The notes under the pieces are model-generated. The model ran no database searches. It worked only from the letters and a program-made list of their open reading frames with translations, and was not told the origin of the DNA. Below are positions 35,370 through 43,835 of a stretch of 43,835 bases of DNA, one piece after another (position 1 is the first letter of the stretch; each line of letters begins with the position of its first letter). The DNA comes from Mycobacterium arosiense ATCC BAA-1401 = DSM 45069. GTDB lineage: Bacteria > Actinomycetota > Actinomycetes > Mycobacteriales > Mycobacteriaceae. Location of the stretch: the NCBI RefSeq assembly GCF_002086125.1, contig NZ_MVHG01000037.1, positions 1-43,835 on the forward strand. The letters are read 5' to 3'. The position numbers and the translations under genes were made by a program.

Positions 35370-35427
35370 GCGAGCGTATTCACACTGCGAAAATCCGGCC
35401 CGAAAATCGCAGCCCGCTTACGCTCGC
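35370..35427. terminator. Nested hairpin between converging clpP2 and mmuM
   Basis: GCGAGCGTA (35370-35378) pairs perfectly with TACGCTCGC (35419-35427), and inside it CTGCGA (35385-35390) pairs with TCGCAG (35407-35412). The outer arm covers the mmuM stop codon. No T-run follows on either strand, so it may act as a Rho-assisted or mRNA-end-protecting structure. Confidence 0.5.
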
Positions 35428-36326
35428 GGCGATAAGGTCGCCAGCCTCTCGATGTCGGCGGGCCCGACCCGGCAGCACCCGCCGACGATGCGGGCGCCGG
35501 CCGCGATCCACTGCCGGGCCAACTCGGGGGAGAATCGCGACGGGCCGGTCCACCTGCGCCGCAAGGCATCCCAGCGTTCACCGCTGTTCGGGTAGACGAT
35601 GACGGGTTTCCCGATGGGCGCCGCGCGCGCGATCGCGGGCAACACGTCCTCGGGGGAGCAGCAATTCACCCCGACCGCGACGATCTCGTCGATGCCGGCC
35701 GCCACCCCGAACGCCTCGCCGAGCGGTTGCCCGGCGCGGGTGCGGTCCCCGTCGATGGTGTAGCTCAGCCAGGCCGGCACGCCGACCGCGCGCACCAACT
35801 CGACCAGCGCCTGCGCCTCGTCGACGTCGGGCACCGTCTCGCACGCGAGCACGTCGGCGCCGGCGGCGGCCAGAATCTCCAGCCGGGGCCGATGCCAGCG
35901 TTTCAACGCCGCAACTGACAGGCCGTAGCGCCCGCGGTATTCGGACCCGTCGGCCAGCGCGGCGCCGTACGGGCCGATCGAGGCGGCGACCAGCAGGCCG
36001 TCGGCACCGGCGTCGTCCCGCGCCGCCCGGGCGAGCGCGACGCTGCGGCGCAACATTTCGGTGGTCTTGCCGCGATCGAACCCGCGGGCGGAAAAGCCCT
36101 CGAACGACGCCTGGTAGCTGGCCGTCGTCGTGATCATCGCGCCGGCGCGAAAGTAGGCGGCGTGCACGGCGACGATGTCGTGTGGGGCGTCCGCGAGCAG
36201 CCGGGCCGACCACAGGGAATCGGAAAGGTCGTGGCCGCGAGCTTCGAGCTCGGTGGCCAACCCACCGTCGAGTAGCACGGATCCGCTGGGCCAGTCAAAG
36301 CCCGCAGCCAAACCCACCCCGTCCAC
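35418..36326 (-). CDS. mmuM: Homocysteine S-methyltransferase
   Basis: 302 residues from GTG 36326, which has AGGAAAG 9 bases upstream; the open frame extends further but this start gives the length known for Rv2458. The motif LLDGGLATELEARGHDL opens the barrel. Zinc-ligand Cys residues appear in GVNCCSPED and VGGCCRVGP. Transfers methyl from S-methylmethionine (or S-adenosylmethionine) to homocysteine to give methionine without cobalamin. Cytoplasmic. Confidence 0.94.
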   Translation of the reverse strand: MDGVGLAAGFDWPSGSVLLDGGLATELEARGHDLSDSLWSARLLADAPHDIVAVHAAYFRAGAMITTTASYQASFEGFSARGFDRGKTTEMLRRSVALARAARDDAGADGLLVAASIGPYGAALADGSEYRGRYGLSVAALKRWHRPRLEILAAAGADVLACETVPDVDEAQALVELVRAVGVPAWLSYTIDGDRTRAGQPLGEAFGVAAGIDEIVAVGVNCCSPEDVLPAIARAAPIGKPVIVYPNSGERWDALRRRWTGPSRFSPELARQWIAAGARIVGGCCRVGPADIERLATLSPRA

Positions 36327-36658
36327 TGTAGGGTGCTTTCCTAGGGGTCCGCCCGGGCCTCGCGCGATTGTGGGCGTGGGGTTGGCACCTCCAGCGGTGG
36401 CAGGATCGAGGAGCACCCAGCCTCGGTCGCATCACGACCGCGACACGCCAGGGACACGCAAAGCGCGTCTTTCGCGAGTGACGGGCACCGTGTGGCTATA
36501 TGTTTCATCCATACGGAACAGGCATGAACTCCCGCAAATACCATGGGCGCGATTCGGGGCTTATGGTCGCGGCGGGCCCGATCGAGCGGGTAGCGTCGGT
36601 GAATACATGCGGGGACAGGCAACAGCAACGGCGAACAGGAAGTAGGCGCTGACGCACC
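36327..36658. other. Spacer between mmuM and clpX
   Basis: No gene. It holds the divergent starts of mmuM and clpX. A locally AT-rich stretch (GGCTATATGTTTC near 36490-36505) could contain a clpX -10, but I could not pair it with a -35. A GGAAG 19 bases before the clpX ATG is too far to be a normal ribosome site. Confidence 0.4.
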
Positions 36659-37939
36659 ATGGCACGGATCGGAGACGGCGGTGACCTGCTGAAGTGCTCG
36701 TTCTGCGGGAAGAGCCAGAAGCAGGTCAAGAAACTCATCGCGGGCCCCGGTGTGTACATCTGCGATGAATGCATCGACCTCTGTAACGAGATCATCGAAG
36801 AGGAGCTCGCCGACGCCGACGACGTGAAGCTCGATGAACTCCCCAAACCGATCGAGATCCGGGAGTTCCTTGAGGGGTACGTAATCGGGCAGGACACCGC
36901 CAAGCGGACCCTGGCCGTCGCGGTCTACAACCACTACAAGCGGATTCAGGCAGGTGAAAAGGGCCGGGATTCGCGGCACGAGCCGGTCGAGCTGACCAAG
37001 TCCAACATCTTGATGCTCGGGCCGACCGGTTGTGGAAAGACCTACCTGGCCCAGACGCTCGCCAAGATGCTCAATGTCCCGTTCGCCATCGCGGATGCCA
37101 CCGCTCTGACCGAAGCCGGATACGTCGGTGAGGACGTCGAGAACATCTTGCTCAAGCTGATCCAAGCCGCCGACTACGACGTCAAGCGCGCCGAGACCGG
37201 CATCATCTATATAGATGAGGTCGACAAGATCGCCCGCAAGAGCGAAAATCCGTCGATCACCCGCGACGTTTCGGGAGAGGGCGTCCAACAGGCCCTGCTG
37301 AAGATCCTGGAAGGCACCCAGGCGTCGGTTCCCCCGCAGGGCGGCCGCAAGCACCCGCACCAAGAGTTCATCCAGATCGACACCACCAACGTGCTGTTCA
37401 TCGTCGCCGGGGCCTTCGCGGGCCTGGAGAAGATCATCTACGAGCGCGTCGGCAAGCGCGGCCTAGGCTTCGGCGCCGAGGTGCGCTCCAAGGCCGAGAT
37501 CGACACCACCGATCATTTCGCCGAAGTGATGCCCGAAGATCTGATCAAGTTCGGCCTGATCCCCGAGTTCATCGGCCGGCTGCCGGTGGTCGCCTCGGTC
37601 ACCAACCTGGACCGCGAGTCGCTGGTCAAGATCCTCTCCGAGCCGAAGAACGCGTTGGTCAAGCAGTACACCCGGCTCTTCGAAATGGACAACGTTGAGC
37701 TCGAGTTCACCGACGACGCCCTGGAAGCGATCGCCGACCAGGCGATCCACCGCGGCACCGGGGCTCGCGGCCTGCGGGCCATCATGGAAGAGGTCCTGCT
37801 GCCGGTGATGTACGACATCCCGAGCCGCGACGACGTCGCCAAGGTCGTGGTGACCAAGGAGACCGTCCAGGACAACGTGCTGCCGACCATCGTGCCGCGC
37901 AAGCCCTCCCGCTCGGAGCGTCGGGACAAGAGCGCTTAA
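36659..37939 (+). CDS. clpX: ATP-dependent Clp protease ATP-binding subunit ClpX
   Basis: 426 residues, the same length as Rv2457c. The N-terminal zinc-binding domain has CSFC and CDEC (about 14-17 and 37-40). The AAA+ core has Walker [13 protein letters not shown], Walker [11 protein letters not shown], and the C-terminal small domain with [14 protein letters not shown] (sensor 2). Unfolds tagged substrates and threads them into ClpP1P2. The MFS gene Rv2456c that follows in M. tuberculosis is absent. Confidence 0.98.
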   Translation: MARIGDGGDLLKCSFCGKSQKQVKKLIAGPGVYICDECIDLCNEIIEEELADADDVKLDELPKPIEIREFLEGYVIGQDTAKRTLAVAVYNHYKRIQAGEKGRDSRHEPVELTKSNILMLGPTGCGKTYLAQTLAKMLNVPFAIADATALTEAGYVGEDVENILLKLIQAADYDVKRAETGIIYIDEVDKIARKSENPSITRDVSGEGVQQALLKILEGTQASVPPQGGRKHPHQEFIQIDTTNVLFIVAGAFAGLEKIIYERVGKRGLGFGAEVRSKAEIDTTDHFAEVMPEDLIKFGLIPEFIGRLPVVASVTNLDRESLVKILSEPKNALVKQYTRLFEMDNVELEFTDDALEAIADQAIHRGTGARGLRAIMEEVLLPVMYDIPSRDDVAKVVVTKETVQDNVLPTIVPRKPSRSERRDKSA

Positions 37940-38297
37940 TCAGGCATCGGAGCGCAGCACCCCCAGCGGCGCGGTGCCCCGGCGTCTCGGGTAGGAAACG
38001 GCCGCGACCAAATCGGCGCTGCAGCTCCTCGACTCGGTAACGACAATCGATTAATACGCAAGACGTGACCAATACCACAGTTTGCCGTGCTACTCATCAG
38101 TAGATGACGGTGACGTCGTCTTTTGGCCGCGAACGCGGGCCAGACGGCGGCGCGGAGACGGGCATGACGACCGAAAATCAGTGCCATAATTGATACTTCC
38201 AGTGACATAAAACCGACACGGCCGGAAAGTCGCTTTCACGGGCGTAGTCTGGTTTGCGCGCGGTTTCCGTGCGGTGATCAAAGTGGAGGGCAACGAG
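37940..38297. other. Spacer between clpX and korA
   Basis: No convincing gene. This is where M. tuberculosis has Rv2456c, so the gene is deleted or was inserted there later. AT-rich pockets occur around 38045-38065 and 38180-38215. TAGTCT at 38246-38251 fits a -10 for korA, about 45 bases before the GTG. Confidence 0.4.
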
Positions 38298-40253
38298 GTG
38301 GATCCGAACGGCAGCGGAGCCGGATCAGACTCACAGAACGGGGCTTCCCCCAACGGATCCGCCCGTCAGCGCCTCGAGCAAGTCGTCATTCGTTTCGCCG
38401 GCGACTCCGGCGACGGCATGCAGCTCACCGGAGACCGGTTCACCTCAGAGGCAGCGCTTTTCGGCAATGACCTGGCGACCCAGCCGAACTATCCCGCCGA
38501 GATCCGCGCCCCCGCAGGCACGCTGCCCGGCGTCTCGTCCTTCCAGATCCAGATCGCCGACTACGACATCCTGACCGCCGGTGACCGGCCCGACGTCCTC
38601 GTCGCGATGAATCCCGCTGCGCTTAAGGCCAATATCGGTGACTTGCCCCGCGGCGGCATGGTGATCGCCAATTCCGACGAGTTCACCAAGCGCAACCTGA
38701 CCAAGGTCGGCTACGTCACCAATCCGCTCGAGTCTGACGAGTTGTCGGACTACGTGGTGCACTCCGTCGCGATGACCACGCTGACGCTCGGGGCCGTCGA
38801 GACGATCGGCGCCACCAAGAAGGACGGCCAGCGCGCCAAGAACATGTTCGCGCTGGGCCTGTTGTCGTGGATGTACGGGCGGCCGATCGAGACCAGCGAG
38901 AAGTTCATCCGGGAGAAGTTCGCCCGCAAGCCCGAGGTCGCCGAGACCAACGTGCTGGCGCTGAAGGCGGGCTGGAACTACGGCGAGACGACCGAGGCCT
39001 TCGGCACCACCTACGAGGTGTCTCGGGCAACCCTGCCCTCGGGCGAATACCGCCAGATCTCCGGCAACACCGCCCTGGCGTACGGCATCGTGGCGGCCGG
39101 ACGGCTGGCCGACATTCCGGTCGTGCTCGGCAGCTATCCGATCACCCCGGCGTCCGACATCCTGCACGAGCTGTCCAAGCACAAGAATTTCAACGTCATC
39201 ACCTTCCAGGCGGAGGACGAGATCGGTGGCATCTGCGCCGCCATCGGCGCCTCCTACGGCGGCGCGCTGGGCGTCACCACCACCTCCGGCCCGGGCATCT
39301 CGCTGAAGTCCGAGGCGCTCGGGCTGGCCGTGATGACCGAGCTGCCGCTGCTCGTTGTCGACGTGCAGCGCGGCGGTCCCTCGACCGGTTTGCCCACCAA
39401 GACCGAACAGGCCGACCTGCTGCAGGCGTTGTTCGGTCGCAACGGCGAGTCACCTGTCGCGGTGCTGGCCCCGCGCTCACCCTCGGACTGCTTCGAAACC
39501 GCGCTGGAGGCGGCGCGCATCGCGATCTCGTATCACACGCCGGTGATCGTGTTGTCCGACGGCGCCATCGCCAACGGGTCGGAGCCGTGGCGCATTCCGG
39601 ACGTCGGCACGCTGCCGCGCCTCACGCACACGTTCGCCAAGCCCGACGAGCCGTTCCAGCCCTACGCGCGTGACCCGGAGACGTTGGCGCGGCAATTCGC
39701 GGTTCCCGGCACCCCGGGTCTCGAGCACCGCATCGGCGGCCTGGAAGCGGCCAACGGCTCGGGCAACATCTCCTACGAGCCGGTCAATCACGACCTCATG
39801 GTCCGGTTGCGCCAGGCAAAGATCGACGGGATCTCCGTCCCCGATCTAGAGGTCGACGACCCGACCGGCGACGCCGATCTGCTACTGATCGGGTGGGGCA
39901 GCTCCTACGGTCCGATCGGTGAAGCCTGCCGGCGCGCGCGGCGTAAGGGCATCAAGGTGGCCCACGCCCACCTGCGCTACCTGAACCCCTTCCCCGCCAA
40001 CCTCGGTGAGGTGCTGCGGCGCTACCCGCAGGTGGTCGCGCCGGAAATGAACTTGGGCCAACTGGCGTTCCTGCTGCGGGGCAAGTACCTGGTGGACGTG
40101 CAATCGGTCAGCAAGGTGCAAGGTGTCGCGTTCCTGGCCGATGAGATCGGCCGCGTCATCCGCGCCGCGCTGGGCGGGACGTTGGCCGAAGTCGAAAACG
40201 ACAAGACGATGGTCGCCAGAATGGCGGCGGCAACGGTTGGGGCCGGCGCGTGA
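38298..40253 (+). CDS. korA: 2-oxoglutarate:ferredoxin oxidoreductase, alpha (fused gamma-alpha) subunit
   Basis: 651 residues from GTG 38298 with GGAGGG 7 bases upstream; an in-frame GTG at 38274 lacks a site. The N-terminal gamma-type domain (VIRFAGDSGDGMQLTGDRF then NYPAEIRAPAGTLPGVSSFQ) is followed by the pyrimidine-binding alpha domain (GSYPITPASDILHELS and PGISLKSEALGLA) and a C-terminal transketolase-like part. With KorB it decarboxylates 2-oxoglutarate to succinyl-CoA, reducing ferredoxin, an oxygen-tolerant TCA route in mycobacteria. Equivalent to Rv2455c. Confidence 0.96.
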   Translation: MDPNGSGAGSDSQNGASPNGSARQRLEQVVIRFAGDSGDGMQLTGDRFTSEAALFGNDLATQPNYPAEIRAPAGTLPGVSSFQIQIADYDILTAGDRPDVLVAMNPAALKANIGDLPRGGMVIANSDEFTKRNLTKVGYVTNPLESDELSDYVVHSVAMTTLTLGAVETIGATKKDGQRAKNMFALGLLSWMYGRPIETSEKFIREKFARKPEVAETNVLALKAGWNYGETTEAFGTTYEVSRATLPSGEYRQISGNTALAYGIVAAGRLADIPVVLGSYPITPASDILHELSKHKNFNVITFQAEDEIGGICAAIGASYGGALGVTTTSGPGISLKSEALGLAVMTELPLLVVDVQRGGPSTGLPTKTEQADLLQALFGRNGESPVAVLAPRSPSDCFETALEAARIAISYHTPVIVLSDGAIANGSEPWRIPDVGTLPRLTHTFAKPDEPFQPYARDPETLARQFAVPGTPGLEHRIGGLEAANGSGNISYEPVNHDLMVRLRQAKIDGISVPDLEVDDPTGDADLLLIGWGSSYGPIGEACRRARRKGIKVAHAHLRYLNPFPANLGEVLRRYPQVVAPEMNLGQLAFLLRGKYLVDVQSVSKVQGVAFLADEIGRVIRAALGGTLAEVENDKTMVARMAAATVGAGA

Positions 40254-40301
40254 TGGTGCCGGCGCCACCGCAGAGCGAAGCGATGAGGAGGAGCGACGCT
40301 C

Positions 40302-41402
40302 GTGACTGATCTGATCGGCAATTTGGCGGGCAAAGACCTCGGTATGACCGCGAAGTTGACCAAAAACGACGGGGTCCCCACGCTGACCGCGCAGGACCAG
40401 CCGCAGAAGTCCAAGGACTTCACCAGTGACCAAGAGGTCCGTTGGTGCCCGGGCTGCGGGGATTACGTCATCCTGAACACCATCCGCAACTTCCTGCCCG
40501 AGCTCGGGTTGCGCCGCGAGAACATCGTGTTCATCAGCGGCATCGGCTGCTCGAGCCGGTTCCCGTACTACCTCGAGACCTACGGCTTCCACTCGATCCA
40601 TGGCCGCGCACCGGCCATCGCGACCGGCTTGGCGCTGGCGCGTGAGGACCTGTCGGTGTGGGTGGTCACCGGTGACGGCGACGCCTTGTCCATCGGCGGT
40701 AACCACCTGATCCACGCGCTGCGCCGCAACGTCAACATCACCATCCTGCTGTTCAACAACCGGATTTACGGCTTGACCAAGGGGCAGTACTCGCCGACGT
40801 CAGAGGTCGGCAAGGTCACGAAGTCCACCCCGATGGGATCGCTGGATCACCCGTTCAACCCGGTCTCGTTGGCCCTGGGCGCCGAGGCGACCTTCGTCGG
40901 CCGCGCGCTGGATTCCGACCGCAAGGGGCTGACGGAGGTGTTGCGCGCCGCCGCCGGGCACCGCGGCGCCGCCGTCGTCGAGATCCTGCAGGACTGCCCG
41001 ATCTTCAACGACGGCTCGTTCGACGCGTTGCGCAAGGAAGGTGCCGAGGAGCGGGTCATCACAGTCCGCCACGGCGAGCCAATTGTGTTCGGCGCCAACG
41101 GCGAATACTGCGTGGTGAAGTCGGGCTTCGGGCTGGAGGTGGCCAAGACCGCCGACGTGGCGGTCGACGAGATCGTGGTGCACGACGCGCACAGCGACAA
41201 CTCGGCCTATGCCTTCGCCCTGTCGCGGTTGTCGGACCAGAACCTCGATCACACCGTGCTGGGCATTTTCCGCGACGTCAGCCGGCCCACCTACGACGAC
41301 GCGGCACGCACACAGGTGCAGACGGCCCAGTCGGCGAAGGCATTCGACTCCGCCGCGCTGCAATCGCTGCTGCGCGGACGCGACACCTGGACCGTCGACT
41401 GA
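40302..41402 (+). CDS. korB: 2-oxoglutarate:ferredoxin oxidoreductase, beta subunit
   Basis: 366 residues from GTG with GAGGAG upstream. Carries the thiamine-diphosphate domain: WCPGCGDY with two Fe-S Cys, [11 protein letters not shown] with the third, the [12 protein letters not shown]g-TPP motif and the [14 protein letters not shown] loop. Pairs with korA 48 bases upstream and holds one [4Fe-4S] cluster passing electrons to ferredoxin. Equivalent to Rv2454c. mobA follows two bases after the stop. Confidence 0.97.
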   Translation: MTDLIGNLAGKDLGMTAKLTKNDGVPTLTAQDQPQKSKDFTSDQEVRWCPGCGDYVILNTIRNFLPELGLRRENIVFISGIGCSSRFPYYLETYGFHSIHGRAPAIATGLALAREDLSVWVVTGDGDALSIGGNHLIHALRRNVNITILLFNNRIYGLTKGQYSPTSEVGKVTKSTPMGSLDHPFNPVSLALGAEATFVGRALDSDRKGLTEVLRAAAGHRGAAVVEILQDCPIFNDGSFDALRKEGAEERVITVRHGEPIVFGANGEYCVVKSGFGLEVAKTADVAVDEIVVHDAHSDNSAYAFALSRLSDQNLDHTVLGIFRDVSRPTYDDAARTQVQTAQSAKAFDSAALQSLLRGRDTWTVD

Positions 41403-41403
41403 C

Positions 41404-42018
41404 GTGGGCGAACAAGTGCCCGACACAAAAAAGGCCGGGTCGTTAGCGGGGATCGTGCTGGCCGGCGGCGAATCGCGGCGCATGGGCCGCGACAAAGCCA
41501 CCTTGCCCGGCCCGGGCGGTGCCGCCACGCTTCTGGAATACGTCGCCGGGGTCGTCGCGCAGCGCTGCGAGCCGGTGTTCGTGATGGCCGCGCCGGGACA
41601 ACCGTTGCCCGCGGTGCAGGCGCAGGTCATCCGCGACGAGGTGCGCGGCCAGGGGCCGCTGCCGGCGACCGGCCGCGGGCTGCGGGCGGCCGCCGAGGCC
41701 GGCGCCCGCTATGCCTTCGTCTGCGCCGTCGACATGCCGCTGCTGTCCGCGGATTTGATCGATGAACTGGTGCAGTTGGCCGCCGAGACCAACGCCGAAA
41801 TCGTGCTGCCGTGGGACGGTCGCAGCCACTACCTCGCCTCGGTGTACCGCACCGATCTGGCCGAGCGGATCAGCGGCCTGGTGGCCGGCGGCGCCCGCTC
41901 CATGCGTGCCCTGATTGACGCCTCCGACGCCCAGCAGATAGTGCTGCCGGAATCGCGCTTCTTAGCCAACGTCAACACAGAGAGCGAACTCCTCGCTTTG
42001 GCTCAGGCTCGCGGCTGA
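41404..42018 (+). CDS. mobA: Molybdenum cofactor guanylyltransferase
   Basis: 204 residues from GTG 41404 (GTG 41416 also possible). The nucleotide-binding start [16 protein letters not shown] is diagnostic. [14 protein letters not shown] supplies the Mg-binding Asp. The family PGPLAGL segment is replaced by [11 protein letters not shown]. Joins GMP to molybdopterin for DMSO-reductase-type enzymes. Orthologue of Rv2453c and co-transcribed with korAB. Confidence 0.92.
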   Translation: MGEQVPDTKKAGSLAGIVLAGGESRRMGRDKATLPGPGGAATLLEYVAGVVAQRCEPVFVMAAPGQPLPAVQAQVIRDEVRGQGPLPATGRGLRAAAEAGARYAFVCAVDMPLLSADLIDELVQLAAETNAEIVLPWDGRSHYLASVYRTDLAERISGLVAGGARSMRALIDASDAQQIVLPESRFLANVNTESELLALAQARG

Positions 42019-42721
42019 GCCGAGCGCGGCGCTGGTCGGCCGAGGATCCTGCCTCTTTCGACAAATTCGACGCGGGCAATGATCGCCCCGGTCATAAAGC
42101 GACGTTTGATTTTTCCCAAATTCTGAAATGACAATCGCGCATTGTCGTGTGGCGGGACCCGGCGATCGGACACCACGCCAATGCCGCCGCATTGCGGGCC
42201 CCGTGATCTGTTGGGGCGGCAGCGATTTGAGGACATCCTGCGAGCGCATGACGGCGGTAAACCATGCGGCACCGGGCCATTCGCTATAGCTGAGACGGGT
42301 ATTTCTGGCAAATTCGCGATGTTCAATTCCCGCCGCTTTTCCTGTCGATGGCGCCCGCGCGGTGGGCGAAGCACCGGCTCGGTGCCGATACCGCTGGCAC
42401 TCGCCCTGATCTATGCCGAGAGTTGTTGCAGCTGCGCCTCATTAGTTGAAACACTTTGCCGGGCAAGCCAATTAGGCAAGATCATTCACATTGGTAGTCC
42501 AACATGACCGTGGTGGTCGGCATGTTATCGGGTCATCTTGATGCGCAAGTGGATTCAACCGTTCAGGTATCTCGATCGAACGGCTCGGCGTGGGAACGTT
42601 GCAGCTGGCGCAACTTGCGGTACTCTGCGCGGCTTGCCGCGCAGGCTACGGAAATGCTTGAAAGCGCTGGGAGAATCGGCGGAGCACGGCAAATAAACGT
42701 GCGCCAGCTCACAAAACACAG

Positions 42722-42735
42722 GTGATTCGGCTCAC
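42722..42735. promoter_or_regulatory. Candidate CRP (Rv3676-type) site
   Basis: GTGATTCGGCTCAC is a perfect GTGA-N6-TCAC palindrome, the core of the mycobacterial CRP box. It lies about 395 bases before rpfE. CRP controls rpfA in M. tuberculosis, so control of another resuscitation factor is reasonable. The rpfE transcription start is unknown. Confidence 0.4.
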
Positions 42736-43024
42736 GGTTGGTTTTCCGGTGCCGCCGGAGTGGCGATCGACAAAAGTCACCTACGACCTGCGTAAATGAC
42801 CTCAGAACCGCGGCGTTATCGCCCCGTTACCGCAACGAGATATCCGATTGCCGAAGATGACGATTGCGCCGAGGTCTTCTACGGTCCCTGTTAGCCCACA
42901 ACGGGTTACGGAAAAGTAATCAAATAATCGAATCCACGGACCCGCGTGTGAGCGGCGCTACGGACGGCGAAAGCCCGACCGTGGTCGGTGGGGTAACACC
43001 CGCCGGGCAGGCTTGGCCCGCCGC

Positions 43025-43639
<615 letters not shown>

Positions 43640-43657
43640 GCAGGAGCCCTTAGCGAC

Positions 43658-43691
43658 GGCTGTCGTACACATAAGGCTGTCGTACATATAA
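43658..43691 (+). repeat. 17-bp tandem duplication after rpfE
   Basis: GGCTGTCGTACACATAA (43658-43674) is followed at once by GGCTGTCGTACATATAA (43675-43691), one mismatch. Could be a real duplication or the start of assembly trouble, since the sequence degrades soon after. Confidence 0.7.
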
Positions 43692-43726
43692 GAAGTGGCG
43701 GGGCGCGTGGCCGGCCCGTGTTTGCT

Positions 43727-43835
43727 GCAGGGGGTGGGGCCCCCCGGGGGGGGGTGGGGGGGGGGGGGGGGGGGCCCGGGGGGGGGGGGGGGGGTTTTGG
43801 GGGATGGGGGGGCGGGGGTGGTGGGGGGGATGACC
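43727..43835. other. Poly-G low-complexity end, probable sequencing or assembly artefact
   Basis: From about 43727 the strand is almost only G with a few C, T and A. This is unlike any mycobacterial sequence I know and is typical of a low-quality read end. Not interpreted. Confidence 0.8.

Noticed and set aside
36338..36370. CTAGGGGTCCG resembling the start of a ykkC riboswitch
   Set aside because: None of the other conserved ykkC blocks follow and no P1 stem can be drawn.
42142..42507. 121-codon frame before rpfE
   Set aside because: No ribosome site, mixed composition, no family; probably non-coding.
43727..43835. G-quadruplex or telomere-like element
   Set aside because: Poly-G of this kind at a contig end is best explained as artefact.

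Overview
The window looks like chromosomal DNA from a slow-growing Mycobacterium, most likely close to the M. avium complex. It is GC-rich, uses GTG and TTG starts freely, and positions 12784-43639 follow the M. tuberculosis gene order Rv2478c to Rv2450c (inverted in this window) almost gene for gene. That assignment rests on recognising the proteins, not on a database search. The last ~100 bases are poly-G and look like a poor contig end.

Region 1 (1 to about 10600) is accessory. It opens with the 3' end of an IS5-type transposase. Three small operons follow, built around amide, guanidino and amine chemistry. Leftward from 3129: a creatininase-family amidohydrolase, a type III glutamine synthetase and a TetR regulator. 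Rightward from 3597: an M24 (creatinase / aminopeptidase P fold) enzyme and a nitrilase-family amidase. Leftward from 10048: an unrecognised protein, an isopenicillin-N-synthase-like Fe(II)/2-oxoglutarate oxygenase, an APC permease and a LacI regulator that is frameshifted here. The leader of the creatininase operon (3210-3309, minus strand) carries a recognisable ykkC-family riboswitch, the family whose main class senses free guanidine. Two LacI-type operators (GAAACGATTC and GGAACGTTTC) link the lacI gene to the M24-nitrilase promoter. The inference is a guanidine or guanidino-compound catabolic module. I do not recognise this gene combination as a described pathway.

Region 2 (10605-30478) is core. 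It holds a CopD/CtaG copper and cytochrome-oxidase assembly membrane protein, SsbB, the translation factor EttA, the large NAD-glutamate dehydrogenase, a thioesterase and an Rv2474c homologue. Next come a flavoprotein found where M. tuberculosis has Rv2473/Rv2472, alpha-glucosidase AglA, truncated haemoglobin GlbO, an HNH protein, the likely cytochrome oxidase subunit CtaJ, a DUF5130 protein, aminopeptidase PepN, an Rv2466c-type thiol oxidoreductase lacking its second active-site Cys, RpiB and a Nei-type glycosylase with an incomplete zinc finger.

Region 3 (30599-43639) holds a small secreted Gly/Pro/Trp-rich protein, LipP, tRNA-Gly and tRNA-Pro, and the proteostasis block tig-clpP1-clpP2 with clpX, interrupted by mmuM. 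It continues with the ferredoxin-type 2-oxoglutarate oxidoreductase korAB, mobA, a 1.1-kb stretch without a convincing gene, and rpfE behind a structured leader. Relative to M. tuberculosis, jefA (Rv2459), Rv2456c and Rv2452c/Rv2451 are missing from their usual places.
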